Part shown: piece after piece, positions 26,769-33,901 of the stretch | How the letters are laid out: each line of letters begins with the position of its first letter | How positions within the stretch are numbered: the stretch's first letter is position 1 | Origin: Pedobacter cryoconitis | Lineage (GTDB): Bacteria; Bacteroidota; Bacteroidia; Sphingobacteriales; Sphingobacteriaceae | Assembly: GCF_014207135.1 (NCBI RefSeq) | Contig: NZ_JACHCC010000015.1 | Span: forward strand, 62,001-126,000 | Reading direction: 5' to 3' | Length of the DNA stretch: 64,000 bases | Notes under the pieces: generated by a model | What the model was told of the DNA's origin: nothing | The model's database searches: none | What the model saw: the letters and a program-made list of their open reading frames with translations, nothing else | Program-made: the position numbers and the translations under genes

Positions 26769-27911
26769 TTATTTATCCGGGTGTTCATCCAGCAGAAATA
26801 ATTCTGAGGCGATATAATCTGCAAATAATTTACCATCCGAAGTAAGTATCAGCTTGTCATCTTCATTTTTCAACCAGTTCCTTTGTATAAAGGGAACACT
26901 ATTTTTCAGCGTGTCTTCTAAAAATATTTTGCCAAATTCGGCCTTTATTTTTACTAAATCTGAACCCCACATGGTACGGAGTGAAGTCATGATGTACTCA
27001 TTAAACCGGTCGTATATGTCCAGTTCTTCAACTGTTTCGGCTAATTTACCCAATGCCAGCTGCTGCATATATTTTGCATTATTGGCAATGTTCAGATATC
27101 TGATGTTGCTGTTGAATCCGTGTGCAGATGGCCCGATACCCAGGTAGGGAATACCTCTCCAGTAGTTGGTATTATGGATGGCATGACGTCCTGGTAAGCT
27201 ATAATTAGAAATCTCATAATGATCGAAGCCAGCCGTGGCCAGTTTTTCTGTCAGGGTGATAAATTGTGCTGCACTTTGTTCATCATTAACAGGTATCTGT
27301 TTTCCTTTTTTAATAGCCGCTGCCAATGCTGTTCTGGGCTCGACCGTTAATGAATAAGCTGAAATGTGCGGAGTTTGAAGGCTGACCACTTTATGGATAT
27401 TACTCAACCATTTTTCGTCGGTAAGTAAAGGAAAGCCATAAATTAGATCAATGCTCAGGTTTTCAAAACCTGCATCCTGACTGCGTTTGATACAGGTTTC
27501 GGCCTCTGTAGAATTATGGGCCCTGTTCATCCAGACCAGGTCATCATTAAAAAAGGACTGAACACCGATGCTGAAGCGGTTTACGGGCATTTGCCTTAAC
27601 TGAGCAATTTTCTTTGCGTCTAAATCATCCGGATTGGTTTCAATAGTAATTTCGGCATCGGCCGCAATAGAAAAATTGGAGGTTAAAGTATTGAATATTT
27701 TTGCGAGGGATTTTTCCGGTAATAGCGAAGGAGTACCCCCTCCAAAATAAATACTGCCCACCTGTTCTGTAATCCTGTCCTTCTTTAAGATAATCTCTTT
27801 GCAGATCGCATCAGTCATTTCATCCACATACTGAAGGGAAGTGCTGAAATGAAAATCGCAATAATTACATGCTTGTTTACAAAAAGGGATGTGGATATAA
27901 ATTCCTGCCAT
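26769..27911 (-). CDS. hemW: Radical SAM heme chaperone HemW
   Basis: The 380-aa protein has the radical SAM motif PFCKQACNYCDF (Cys11, Cys15, Cys18), the GGGTPS glycine motif, and the HemN-like C-terminal region. The CNYCDFH form, without the extra Cys of HemN, points to HemW. HemW is a heme-binding chaperone for respiratory enzymes, often mis-annotated as coproporphyrinogen oxidase. A good -7 box lies only 4 bp upstream of the ATG, so its mRNA may be leaderless. Confidence 0.92.
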   Translation of the reverse strand: MAGIYIHIPFCKQACNYCDFHFSTSLQYVDEMTDAICKEIILKKDRITEQVGSIYFGGGTPSLLPEKSLAKIFNTLTSNFSIAADAEITIETNPDDLDAKKIAQLRQMPVNRFSIGVQSFFNDDLVWMNRAHNSTEAETCIKRSQDAGFENLSIDLIYGFPLLTDEKWLSNIHKVVSLQTPHISAYSLTVEPRTALAAAIKKGKQIPVNDEQSAAQFITLTEKLATAGFDHYEISNYSLPGRHAIHNTNYWRGIPYLGIGPSAHGFNSNIRYLNIANNAKYMQQLALGKLAETVEELDIYDRFNEYIMTSLRTMWGSDLVKIKAEFGKIFLEDTLKNSVPFIQRNWLKNEDDKLILTSDGKLFADYIASELFLLDEHPDK

Positions 27912-27915
27912 TTCA

Positions 27916-27923
27916 CAAAGGTA
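27916..27923 (-). promoter_or_regulatory. -7 box immediately before hemW
   Basis: The minus strand reads TACCTTTG, an exact TAnnTTTG match, ending 4 bp before the hemW ATG at 27911. Transcription would then start at or next to the start codon. No clear -33 TTG is seen at the expected distance. Confidence 0.4.
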
Positions 27924-28066
27924 AGCGGCTTATAGGGAAAGCATGTCATTTTGTTATAAAAACAATATCACGAGCAGTTTACAGGAATATTAACCAGGGG
28001 TCAATATTTTGTTAATTTTTTATCTCTATAGTGTATTTTGTTTGTAAATGGCTTCTTTTGTCCGTT

Positions 28067-29242
28067 ATGAAACATTATTCTTTCCCGGCTTTTGCACTTA
28101 CTGTGTTATTGCTTTTCGCAGGATGCAAAAAGAAAAACAGCGAAATCGCACCAGATCAGGATATGAGCCCTGTACAATTTATTTTTACTTCAGATGCGCA
28201 TTATGGATTGACACGGAGCACATTCAGGGGGAACAGTAAAGTAGATGCTCATATAGTCAACGCTGCAATGGTTGCAAAAATGAATAGTCTTCCGGATCTT
28301 ATATTGCCCGATGACGGTGGCGTGAATGCCGGAAAGAAAATCGGATCTGTGGATTATATTCTGGAAGCAGGTGATATTGCTAACCGGATGGAGACCAGTA
28401 CAACTGTCCAGACAGCAGCACAGTCGTGGCAGCAATTTAATATGGATTACCTCCAAAGTGTCACACTGAAAAACAAGAACAATAAAAAAACGGAGCTGTT
28501 TGTGGTTCCCGGAAACCATGATGTTTCTAATTCAATCGGCTTTTATGGGATGATGTCTCCATTAACTGATGCCAGTTCAATGGCTAATATTTATAACCTG
28601 ATGTTAAATGCCCCGGTGGCTAAAACAGCAGCAACGTTTAATTATAATACGGACAGGATCAACTATTCGAGAGAAATTGCCGGTGTTCATTTCTGCTTTA
28701 TTCAGATGTGGCCTGATTCGGCTGTCAGGATCTGGTTAAATAAGGATCTGCAAAATGTGGCGGGCAGTACTCCTGTAATTATTGTAGCACACGATCAGCC
28801 AGCCGTCGTTTCCAATCATTTTACAAATCCTAACGGGACCTTTTCAATTAATCCGGTAGATAAATTTGATAATGTACTGGATGAGCATTTCAAAGATGGT
28901 AAAGTACCGACAGTAACTGCGAATATTGAACAGCGGGCTTTTGCCGCATTTTTAAAACTCCATCCAAATATTAAAGCGTACTTACATGGGCATGTGCACG
29001 AAAGTAAATTTTATGTCTGGAACGGGCCGGATAACGATCTTAACTTGAATGCGGTGAGTGCAGATTCGCCGATGAAAGGGCTGATTTCGGCGAATGATGA
29101 AACTAAACTGTCATTTCAGTTTGGTGCTATTGATCCTAAAACGATGACGATGACTATCAGGGAATGTTTCTGGAATGTTAATCCTTCGGCGCCCGCCGAA
29201 CCGGTCAAATGGGGAAATATGGTTACGATAAAACTTAGATAG
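28067..29242 (+). CDS. Metallophosphoesterase lipoprotein
   Basis: Starting at ATG 28067 gives a lipoprotein signal (MKHYSFPAFALTVLLLFAGC). An in-frame ATG-free extension from 28031 is ignored. The 391-aa protein has all metal-binding motifs of a calcineurin-type phosphoesterase: SDAHYG, EAGDIANR, GNHDVS, VAHDQP and LHGHVHES. It is probably an extracytoplasmic phosphatase or nucleotidase; the substrate is unknown. A histidine phosphatase follows 20 bp later. Confidence 0.88.
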   Translation: MKHYSFPAFALTVLLLFAGCKKKNSEIAPDQDMSPVQFIFTSDAHYGLTRSTFRGNSKVDAHIVNAAMVAKMNSLPDLILPDDGGVNAGKKIGSVDYILEAGDIANRMETSTTVQTAAQSWQQFNMDYLQSVTLKNKNNKKTELFVVPGNHDVSNSIGFYGMMSPLTDASSMANIYNLMLNAPVAKTAATFNYNTDRINYSREIAGVHFCFIQMWPDSAVRIWLNKDLQNVAGSTPVIIVAHDQPAVVSNHFTNPNGTFSINPVDKFDNVLDEHFKDGKVPTVTANIEQRAFAAFLKLHPNIKAYLHGHVHESKFYVWNGPDNDLNLNAVSADSPMKGLISANDETKLSFQFGAIDPKTMTMTIRECFWNVNPSAPAEPVKWGNMVTIKLR

Positions 29243-29262
29243 TTTATTGTAATTTAGTTCCT

Positions 29263-29799
29263 ATGAAAAGAAGTATGTTGCTATTGTTTTGTTATCTGGT
29301 TTTGCCTTTTGTGGTAAAATCACAGACTATTGTAATTATCCGTCATGGAGAAAAACAGGAACAAAATGAAAACCTGAACTGTATGGGGCTTAACCGGTCA
29401 TTGAAGCTGATTAATGTACTGCATAAAAAAATAGGGGTGCCCAGTTATATTTATGTTCCATCTTTGGGCAATGGCAATAAAACTCTTCATTCCAGGATGT
29501 TTCAGACTATTACTCCCTTCGCTGTCAGGTATAATATAAGTATCAACAGTAGTTTTGATGGCACTGATTTCGCTAGTCTGGCTAAGGAACTGAAACACAA
29601 AAAGGGAACTATACTATTGGTGTGGAATCACGGCAAAATTCCAGCCCTTGCAAAAGCACTGGGGGTCAAACACCAGAAACTGAGCTGGAATGACACCGAC
29701 TTTGATTCTATCTGGACGATTACAGGCACTGGTAAAGATAAGGTTCTGAAGGTTGATCATGAGGGGATTGTCCCTGCTAATGGGTGTCCTGTGTTTTAA
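29263..29799 (+). CDS. Exported histidine phosphatase superfamily protein
   Basis: The 178-aa product has a signal peptide (residues about 1-21) and the phosphohistidine motif IRHGEK near the mature N-terminus. A second His is in LVWNHGKIPALAK. It belongs to the phosphoglycerate-mutase-like branch. The last 220 bp have a diverged, shortened copy at 36321-36419. After the stop codon, bases 29796-29830 match the end of a LysR gene read on the minus strand, so this locus was once adjacent to one. Confidence 0.85.
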   Translation: MKRSMLLLFCYLVLPFVVKSQTIVIIRHGEKQEQNENLNCMGLNRSLKLINVLHKKIGVPSYIYVPSLGNGNKTLHSRMFQTITPFAVRYNISINSSFDGTDFASLAKELKHKKGTILLVWNHGKIPALAKALGVKHQKLSWNDTDFDSIWTITGTGKDKVLKVDHEGIVPANGCPVF

Positions 29800-29831
29800 T
29801 TGAGCATTTCAAGAAAATAAGGCGGGGGCTA
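29581..29831. repeat. Left copy of an imperfect direct repeat flanking the accessory island
   Basis: Two blocks, 29581-29661 (the phosphatase 3' part) and 29788-29831 (phosphatase end plus the last nine LysR codons), match 36321-36401 and 36407-36445 in the same order and orientation. About 125 bp between the blocks is absent from the right copy. Identity is high but not perfect, for example GTGTGGAATCA and AATTGAGCATTTCAAG are identical in both. Confidence 0.85.
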
Positions 29832-29850
29832 CTTGGGGTATAATTTCTAT

Positions 29851-30350
29851 TCATAAATTTATTTTCATTGCTGCTTTCTTCCTGGTGTCTACTCTCCAGA
29901 GATACAATATGAGAATAGCCGCCATCATTACAAAAACTGTAATAATTGATCCTTCCAAACCAAAATTTCCGCCATTTATGATATTCTGTCTAGTTAACTT
30001 CTGAGTAAATAAAGATTGCATTTTGATTTCGCTAACGGAAAAACCGAAAATTGAACTTTGAAAAAATTCCATGCCCAGTGCAGTCCGATTGAAACCCAGA
30101 TATTGAAGTTTGAGTAGATAAAAACCTGGGCTAAGAGTATCCCTGCTAAAAATATGTTTAAGAAACCAATACTGGAAATATTGGGGTTTAACATATGAAA
30201 AAGTGAAAAAATGATTGCGGAGATTAGAATCGCAGGTTTTTCAGCATTTTTGATGAGCATTAAATAGTTCAATACGATACCACGCATGAAAATTTCTTCA
30301 GATAGTGATACGAATAAAAATAAAAGGATGCTTTGTGCACCATATAGCAT
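29851..30350 (-). pseudogene. CPBP-family intramembrane protease remnant, frameshifted and truncated
   Basis: The upstream frame (30350 down) carries the CPBP motifs EEIFMRG, FSLFHML and GLHWAWNFF. Right after, the continuing membrane-protein sequence (QSSIFGFSVSE, then a C-terminal helix IITVFVMMAAILILYLW) lies in another frame. The switch falls in a run of six T residues (minus strand, near 30062); one extra T would restore a single protein. The N-terminal membrane helices usual for the family are also missing, and a stop precedes the first ATG. It is therefore probably a decaying gene; a sequencing error would explain the shift but not the truncation. Confidence 0.75.
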
Positions 30351-30644
30351 ATAATATTAGGTCGGTAGTTCAAGGTATAAAAAAGAAACAAATCTGGATG
30401 GGATGAAAAGTTAACTGAAAGAAATTCAGACCAGAGCCGTAGATCTAATCAGCCTATATATGGGCATGTATAACCCCTATTACAGTTGATTTTGGACTTG
30501 TGTAGTTATTATACCAGGTGACAATTTGTTTCAGTCAAAATTACAGAACCTGAAAATACCTCCGATCATCAGCAAATGCAAAAAGTCGATGAGATACTTA
30601 TACACGAACATAAAATACTAGATGCTATATACATCTATTATTTA
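30351..30644. other. Intergenic stretch without a recognisable gene
   Basis: This 294-bp AT-rich stretch lies inside the accessory island, between the CPBP remnant and the Fic gene. No supported coding frame, repeat or terminator was seen. Confidence 0.6.
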
Positions 30645-31757
30645 TTATCCCTCCAATATTTGGATTAAGTCGTCATTAACATAAAATAACTCTTTACCGT
30701 CTTTTATTGGACTTAATATTTTTGCTGCAACTAGTTCATTGAAATATTTTGTAAGCGTTGTCCTGGATGTTATATTTAATTGATCACCAATGAATTTAGG
30801 TTTGATATAGGGCTGACTGAAAATTAATTCATTTACTTCTTTATTATACCATTTTATTAAACCTTTGGCGTGTGCCAGCGTTGAATCCATCTGTGCAAGT
30901 ATGCTGTTAATTAGCTGGCTTGTTAATTGAGCTGTCTTTTCTACTGCTTCCAGCAAATATAGTATCCAGGGTTTCCACGAGCCTCGTTGTGTGACGATAC
31001 CCAGATTATAGTAATAATCGTCTTTATTAACGATGATATATTTAGATAGATAAAGTACGGGTTGATTTAATAAGCCCGCATGTACAAGATATAATAGGTT
31101 TAGAATACGTCCGGTTCTGCCATTCCCATCGGGAAAAGGATGTATGGCTTCAAATTGATAGTGAGCAAAACACATTTTAAGTAAAGGGTCTGTGGGATAT
31201 TTTTCATTGTCATTTAAATAGATCAATAAATTATCCATTAGTTTTTCTAGTACTCCAGCCCCTCTTGGTGGAGTGTAAATTACTTCGCCCGAACGAAATT
31301 CACTTTGTCCCCGCTGTATGATAGTTAATGATGCTGGTGATCGCAACCCCGATGTTGTATTTTTGATCTGTCTGAAAATTCCTAAAATACTCTCTAAATC
31401 GATATTGTTGTTTTTCTTGATGAGTCGATAGCCAGTCCATAAAGCTTCACGATACCGTAATACTTCTTTTGTTGCAACATTTGCTTTGTCTTCATGTACT
31501 GTGTCTGAAACGGCTTTATATAAAGCGTCTTCAGTTGTGAAGATATTTTCGATAGCAGTAGAAGCTTTAGCTTCCTGTAAAGCAATTGTATTCACCAGCA
31601 TCAAAGGATTGGGTAATCTCATAATGCTACTGTTTACTGTCGCCAAAGCTCTTGAAGCGGTCACTAGTTTCTTTAAGATTTCAACATCATTTTCGATTTC
31701 CGAAATTGGTGGTAATAATGGTAAATCGTTGAATGGTTTGCTCCGGTCGTAAGCCAT
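30645..31757 (-). CDS. Fic-domain protein, class II, with C-terminal winged helix
   Basis: Fic proteins transfer AMP or related groups to target proteins. The complete active-site motif HPFPDGNGRTGR is present (His206). An N-terminal inhibitory motif STAIEN (Ser66, Glu70, Asn71) fits the [ST]xxxE[GN] rule of class II Fic enzymes, where the Glu blocks ATP binding. A C-terminal region (GDQLNITSRTTLTKYFNELV) looks like a winged-helix domain and could bind DNA. ATG 31757 (MAYDRSKPFNDLPLLPP) is preferred over the ATG at 31796. No antitoxin gene is adjacent. Repeated GTGTCCAT motifs surround its start. Confidence 0.92.
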   Translation of the reverse strand: MAYDRSKPFNDLPLLPPISEIENDVEILKKLVTASRALATVNSSIMRLPNPLMLVNTIALQEAKASTAIENIFTTEDALYKAVSDTVHEDKANVATKEVLRYREALWTGYRLIKKNNNIDLESILGIFRQIKNTTSGLRSPASLTIIQRGQSEFRSGEVIYTPPRGAGVLEKLMDNLLIYLNDNEKYPTDPLLKMCFAHYQFEAIHPFPDGNGRTGRILNLLYLVHAGLLNQPVLYLSKYIIVNKDDYYYNLGIVTQRGSWKPWILYLLEAVEKTAQLTSQLINSILAQMDSTLAHAKGLIKWYNKEVNELIFSQPYIKPKFIGDQLNITSRTTLTKYFNELVAAKILSPIKDGKELFYVNDDLIQILEG

Positions 31758-31762
31758 ATAAT

Positions 31763-31890
31763 GTGTCCATTTTTTAATTTCATTTGAACATGACACAAAT
31801 AAACAAAATATTTTAGAACAATTGAAATGTCGTGTCCATTTTTCAATGAATTATGAACGCATTGTTTTTTGGATAAAAAAATATGGACAC
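31763..31890. promoter_or_regulatory. Cluster of three ATGGACAC/GTGTCCAT motifs upstream of fic
   Basis: GTGTCCAT occurs at 31763-31770 and 31832-31839, and its reverse complement ATGGACAC at 31883-31890. Each is next to an A/T run (AAAAAxTGGACAC when read in one orientation). A weaker copy, ATGGACGT, is at 31923. They sit from 5 to about 130 bp upstream of the Fic start, as operator sites would, and the Fic protein has a DNA-binding-like C-terminus. Confidence 0.5.
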
Positions 31891-32123
31891 AAAATGATTA
31901 CATGTTCATTATTTTGTGATTAATGGACGTATTTTCCGATAAGGAAATAAGGCAATCTGTGATTTTAGTATTTAAAAGGATCAACAAAAATTTAAAAGCC
32001 TGGTTGGCCTATAAACTGCTGGCTAACATACTTAGGCCACCGCTTTTGTATGGGTATGGTGCCTGTTTATCGTTGTTTAAAGCCGCAATACACTGTATTA
32101 CGGCTGTGTCTGAAGTGGATCTG

Positions 32124-32194
32124 ATACGGGTTTGATACGGGTTTGAAACGGGTCAGGGCGTATCAAACCCGTATCAAACCCATGTCAAACCCGT
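32124..32194. repeat. Six 11-bp units in a head-to-head palindrome
   Basis: Three tandem units read ATACGGGTTTG, ATACGGGTTTG and AAACGGGTCAG (32124-32156). A 5-bp spacer GGCGT follows, then three inverted units ATCAAACCCGT, ATCAAACCCAT and GTCAAACCCGT (32162-32194). The 11-bp period is about one helical turn. As RNA it could form a long hairpin. It ends 110 bp before the first DUF6266 gene. The AT-rich stretch from 31891 to 32123 holds only a weak 70-codon frame. Confidence 0.88.
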
Positions 32195-32303
32195 AATAAA
32201 CTGAGGGGAAGTATAGTGCTAATATTTGTTGTAATATTATTTTTATACTGGATTTTAATGTCTATATTGTTAATGTTATTTAGTTTATGTAAAAAATTCG
32301 GTT

Positions 32304-32942
32304 ATGGCGATACTTAGAAATGGGTCGAATGATGGTTTCATTGGCAGGAGTGGTAATACAGTCACTTATTTGCGGTATGGAAAACTGGTAAAGAGAACAA
32401 TTGGTTTACGAACAGATAAACCAACGGTTCCAGTATTAAGAAGCAGACAGGTAACTGCCCTGATTACTGCTTTACTGAAACCTGTTAAAAGCTTCATTGC
32501 CGTTGGGTTTGAACTGGAAGGAAAACTTAAACTTACGAGTTATTATACTGTAGCTACTTCTTATAACCGGCTAAATGCAATTTCAGGTACCTATCCTGAG
32601 CAGCGAATAGATTTTACAAAAGTTTTATTTAGCCGTGGCAAGATGCCCCTTACACCGGATGCTTCTGTACGCCGGACGGAGAAAGGTTTGATTTTTAACT
32701 GGGATGCCAGCTTTACTGCATCAGGAGTAAACGGAAATGACCAGGTGATGCTGATGGCTTATGCTCCAGGTAGTTCAGGTACTGTATTTCAATTGAATGC
32801 TGGCAGGAGAAGTGAAGGACAAGCAATTTTATCCATTCGTAAAAGGAGAAAACCATTATTACTGGAAACTTATATCTCCTTCATGTCTGAAAATCGAAAA
32901 AGGGTTTCTAACAGTATTTATACGGGCCACATTATCTGGTAA
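32304..32942 (+). CDS. DUF6266 family protein (first of two)
   Basis: The 212-aa protein starts with the DUF6266 hallmark, a glycine-rich head MAILRNGSNDGFIGRSGNTV followed by a basic segment (YLRYGKLVKRTIG). The rest is predicted mostly beta, with no signal peptide or membrane segment. The family is widespread in Sphingobacteriaceae, often in several copies, and has no known function. A second member follows after 32 bp, so the two are probably cotranscribed. Lacking Cys and any known catalytic motif, it is more likely structural or binding than enzymatic. Confidence 0.78.
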   Translation: MAILRNGSNDGFIGRSGNTVTYLRYGKLVKRTIGLRTDKPTVPVLRSRQVTALITALLKPVKSFIAVGFELEGKLKLTSYYTVATSYNRLNAISGTYPEQRIDFTKVLFSRGKMPLTPDASVRRTEKGLIFNWDASFTASGVNGNDQVMLMAYAPGSSGTVFQLNAGRRSEGQAILSIRKRRKPLLLETYISFMSENRKRVSNSIYTGHIIW

Positions 32943-32974
32943 ATAGATTGGCTCAGCAATAAAAATAAATAATC

Positions 32975-33628
32975 ATGGCAATCTTAAAGCAGGGTTCAAT
33001 AGGAGTATTCACCGGAAAAATAGGTGCATTAGTAATTGTGAAGTGGAAAGATAAGTATGTTGGCAAAAGTAAGCCAAAATCAACATCAAAAAAGGCTACA
33101 GTTTTACTGGATACCCAGCAGTCTAAGTTCAGAATAGCTGGTAAATTTCTGCGTATGGTTAAGTCTGTAGTGCCTTTTAGTTTTCAAAAGGTGCCTAAAA
33201 ATATGACGGCGATGAACTATGCCATGTTGTATAATCTAAAACATTCAATCAAGGGTGCATATCCTGATTTTGCTTTGGATTTTGCTCAGGTGAAGTTAAG
33301 TGAACCGGCAGATTATACAACCGAAATTGATAACGGATTTAATGTATCAGGGACTGCGTCCGGTAAAAAAATTAAAATATCCTGGGAAGAAGATGAACTG
33401 CCGGAATCTGATGGGACAAAACCGACAGACCGGGCTTATTCTTTTATTTATCATCCTGGAAAAAAGACATTTATTAATCCATTGCCTCCACAAAGAAGTG
33501 AGTTAGGTATTGAGATTAATTTGCCGTCTGCATTTTTGGGTAAGGTACATTTATGGATTTTCTTTGCGTCTGAGGATTATAAATTTGTGTCGCAGACGCG
33601 GTATATGGGAGAGTTTAGTGTTCTATAA
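32975..33628 (+). CDS. DUF6266 family protein (second of two)
   Basis: The 217-aa paralogue begins MAILKQGSIGVFTGKIGALV, the same head as its neighbour, then a Lys-rich stretch (GKSKPKSTSKKA). The C-terminal halves of the two differ widely, so only the N-terminal part is clearly shared. Function is unknown. The 273 bp after it, before the receptor gene, hold no gene that can be supported. Confidence 0.78.
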   Translation: MAILKQGSIGVFTGKIGALVIVKWKDKYVGKSKPKSTSKKATVLLDTQQSKFRIAGKFLRMVKSVVPFSFQKVPKNMTAMNYAMLYNLKHSIKGAYPDFALDFAQVKLSEPADYTTEIDNGFNVSGTASGKKIKISWEEDELPESDGTKPTDRAYSFIYHPGKKTFINPLPPQRSELGIEINLPSAFLGKVHLWIFFASEDYKFVSQTRYMGEFSVL

Positions 33629-33901
33629 CCTGGATGCCGTAATTGCTTAGTAGGGTATCGTGTAAATAGCTTTAGAATAACACAATTCCGTATTTAGGCT
33701 ACCAAACTATTACGTGAGTTTATTATCAAAGGTTTTGTCGCAGACATAAAATAGCTAATTAACATTGAGGGGATTCGTTATGAGTCTCATTATAGCAGGC
33801 TGTTTCTCCGGATTTTTAAGGAGCGACCAAAATTTCTATCAATTAATGGGTGCTCAATTTTGCAACTTGGACTGAATTATTATTTCCGTAGATAAAGACA
33901 A

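Noticed and set aside
30645..31757. Fic protein as the toxin of a two-gene toxin-antitoxin pair
   Set aside because: Its inhibitory motif is inside the same protein (class II), and no small antitoxin gene lies beside it.
31923..32135. A 70-codon plus-strand frame beginning at ATGGACGT and ending in the 11-bp repeat array
   Set aside because: No family resemblance, an atypical composition, a stop inside the repeat and a start inside a possible operator make a real gene unlikely.
32124..32194. CRISPR array
   Set aside because: The 11-bp units are contiguous and inverted, without unique spacers, and no cas gene is present.
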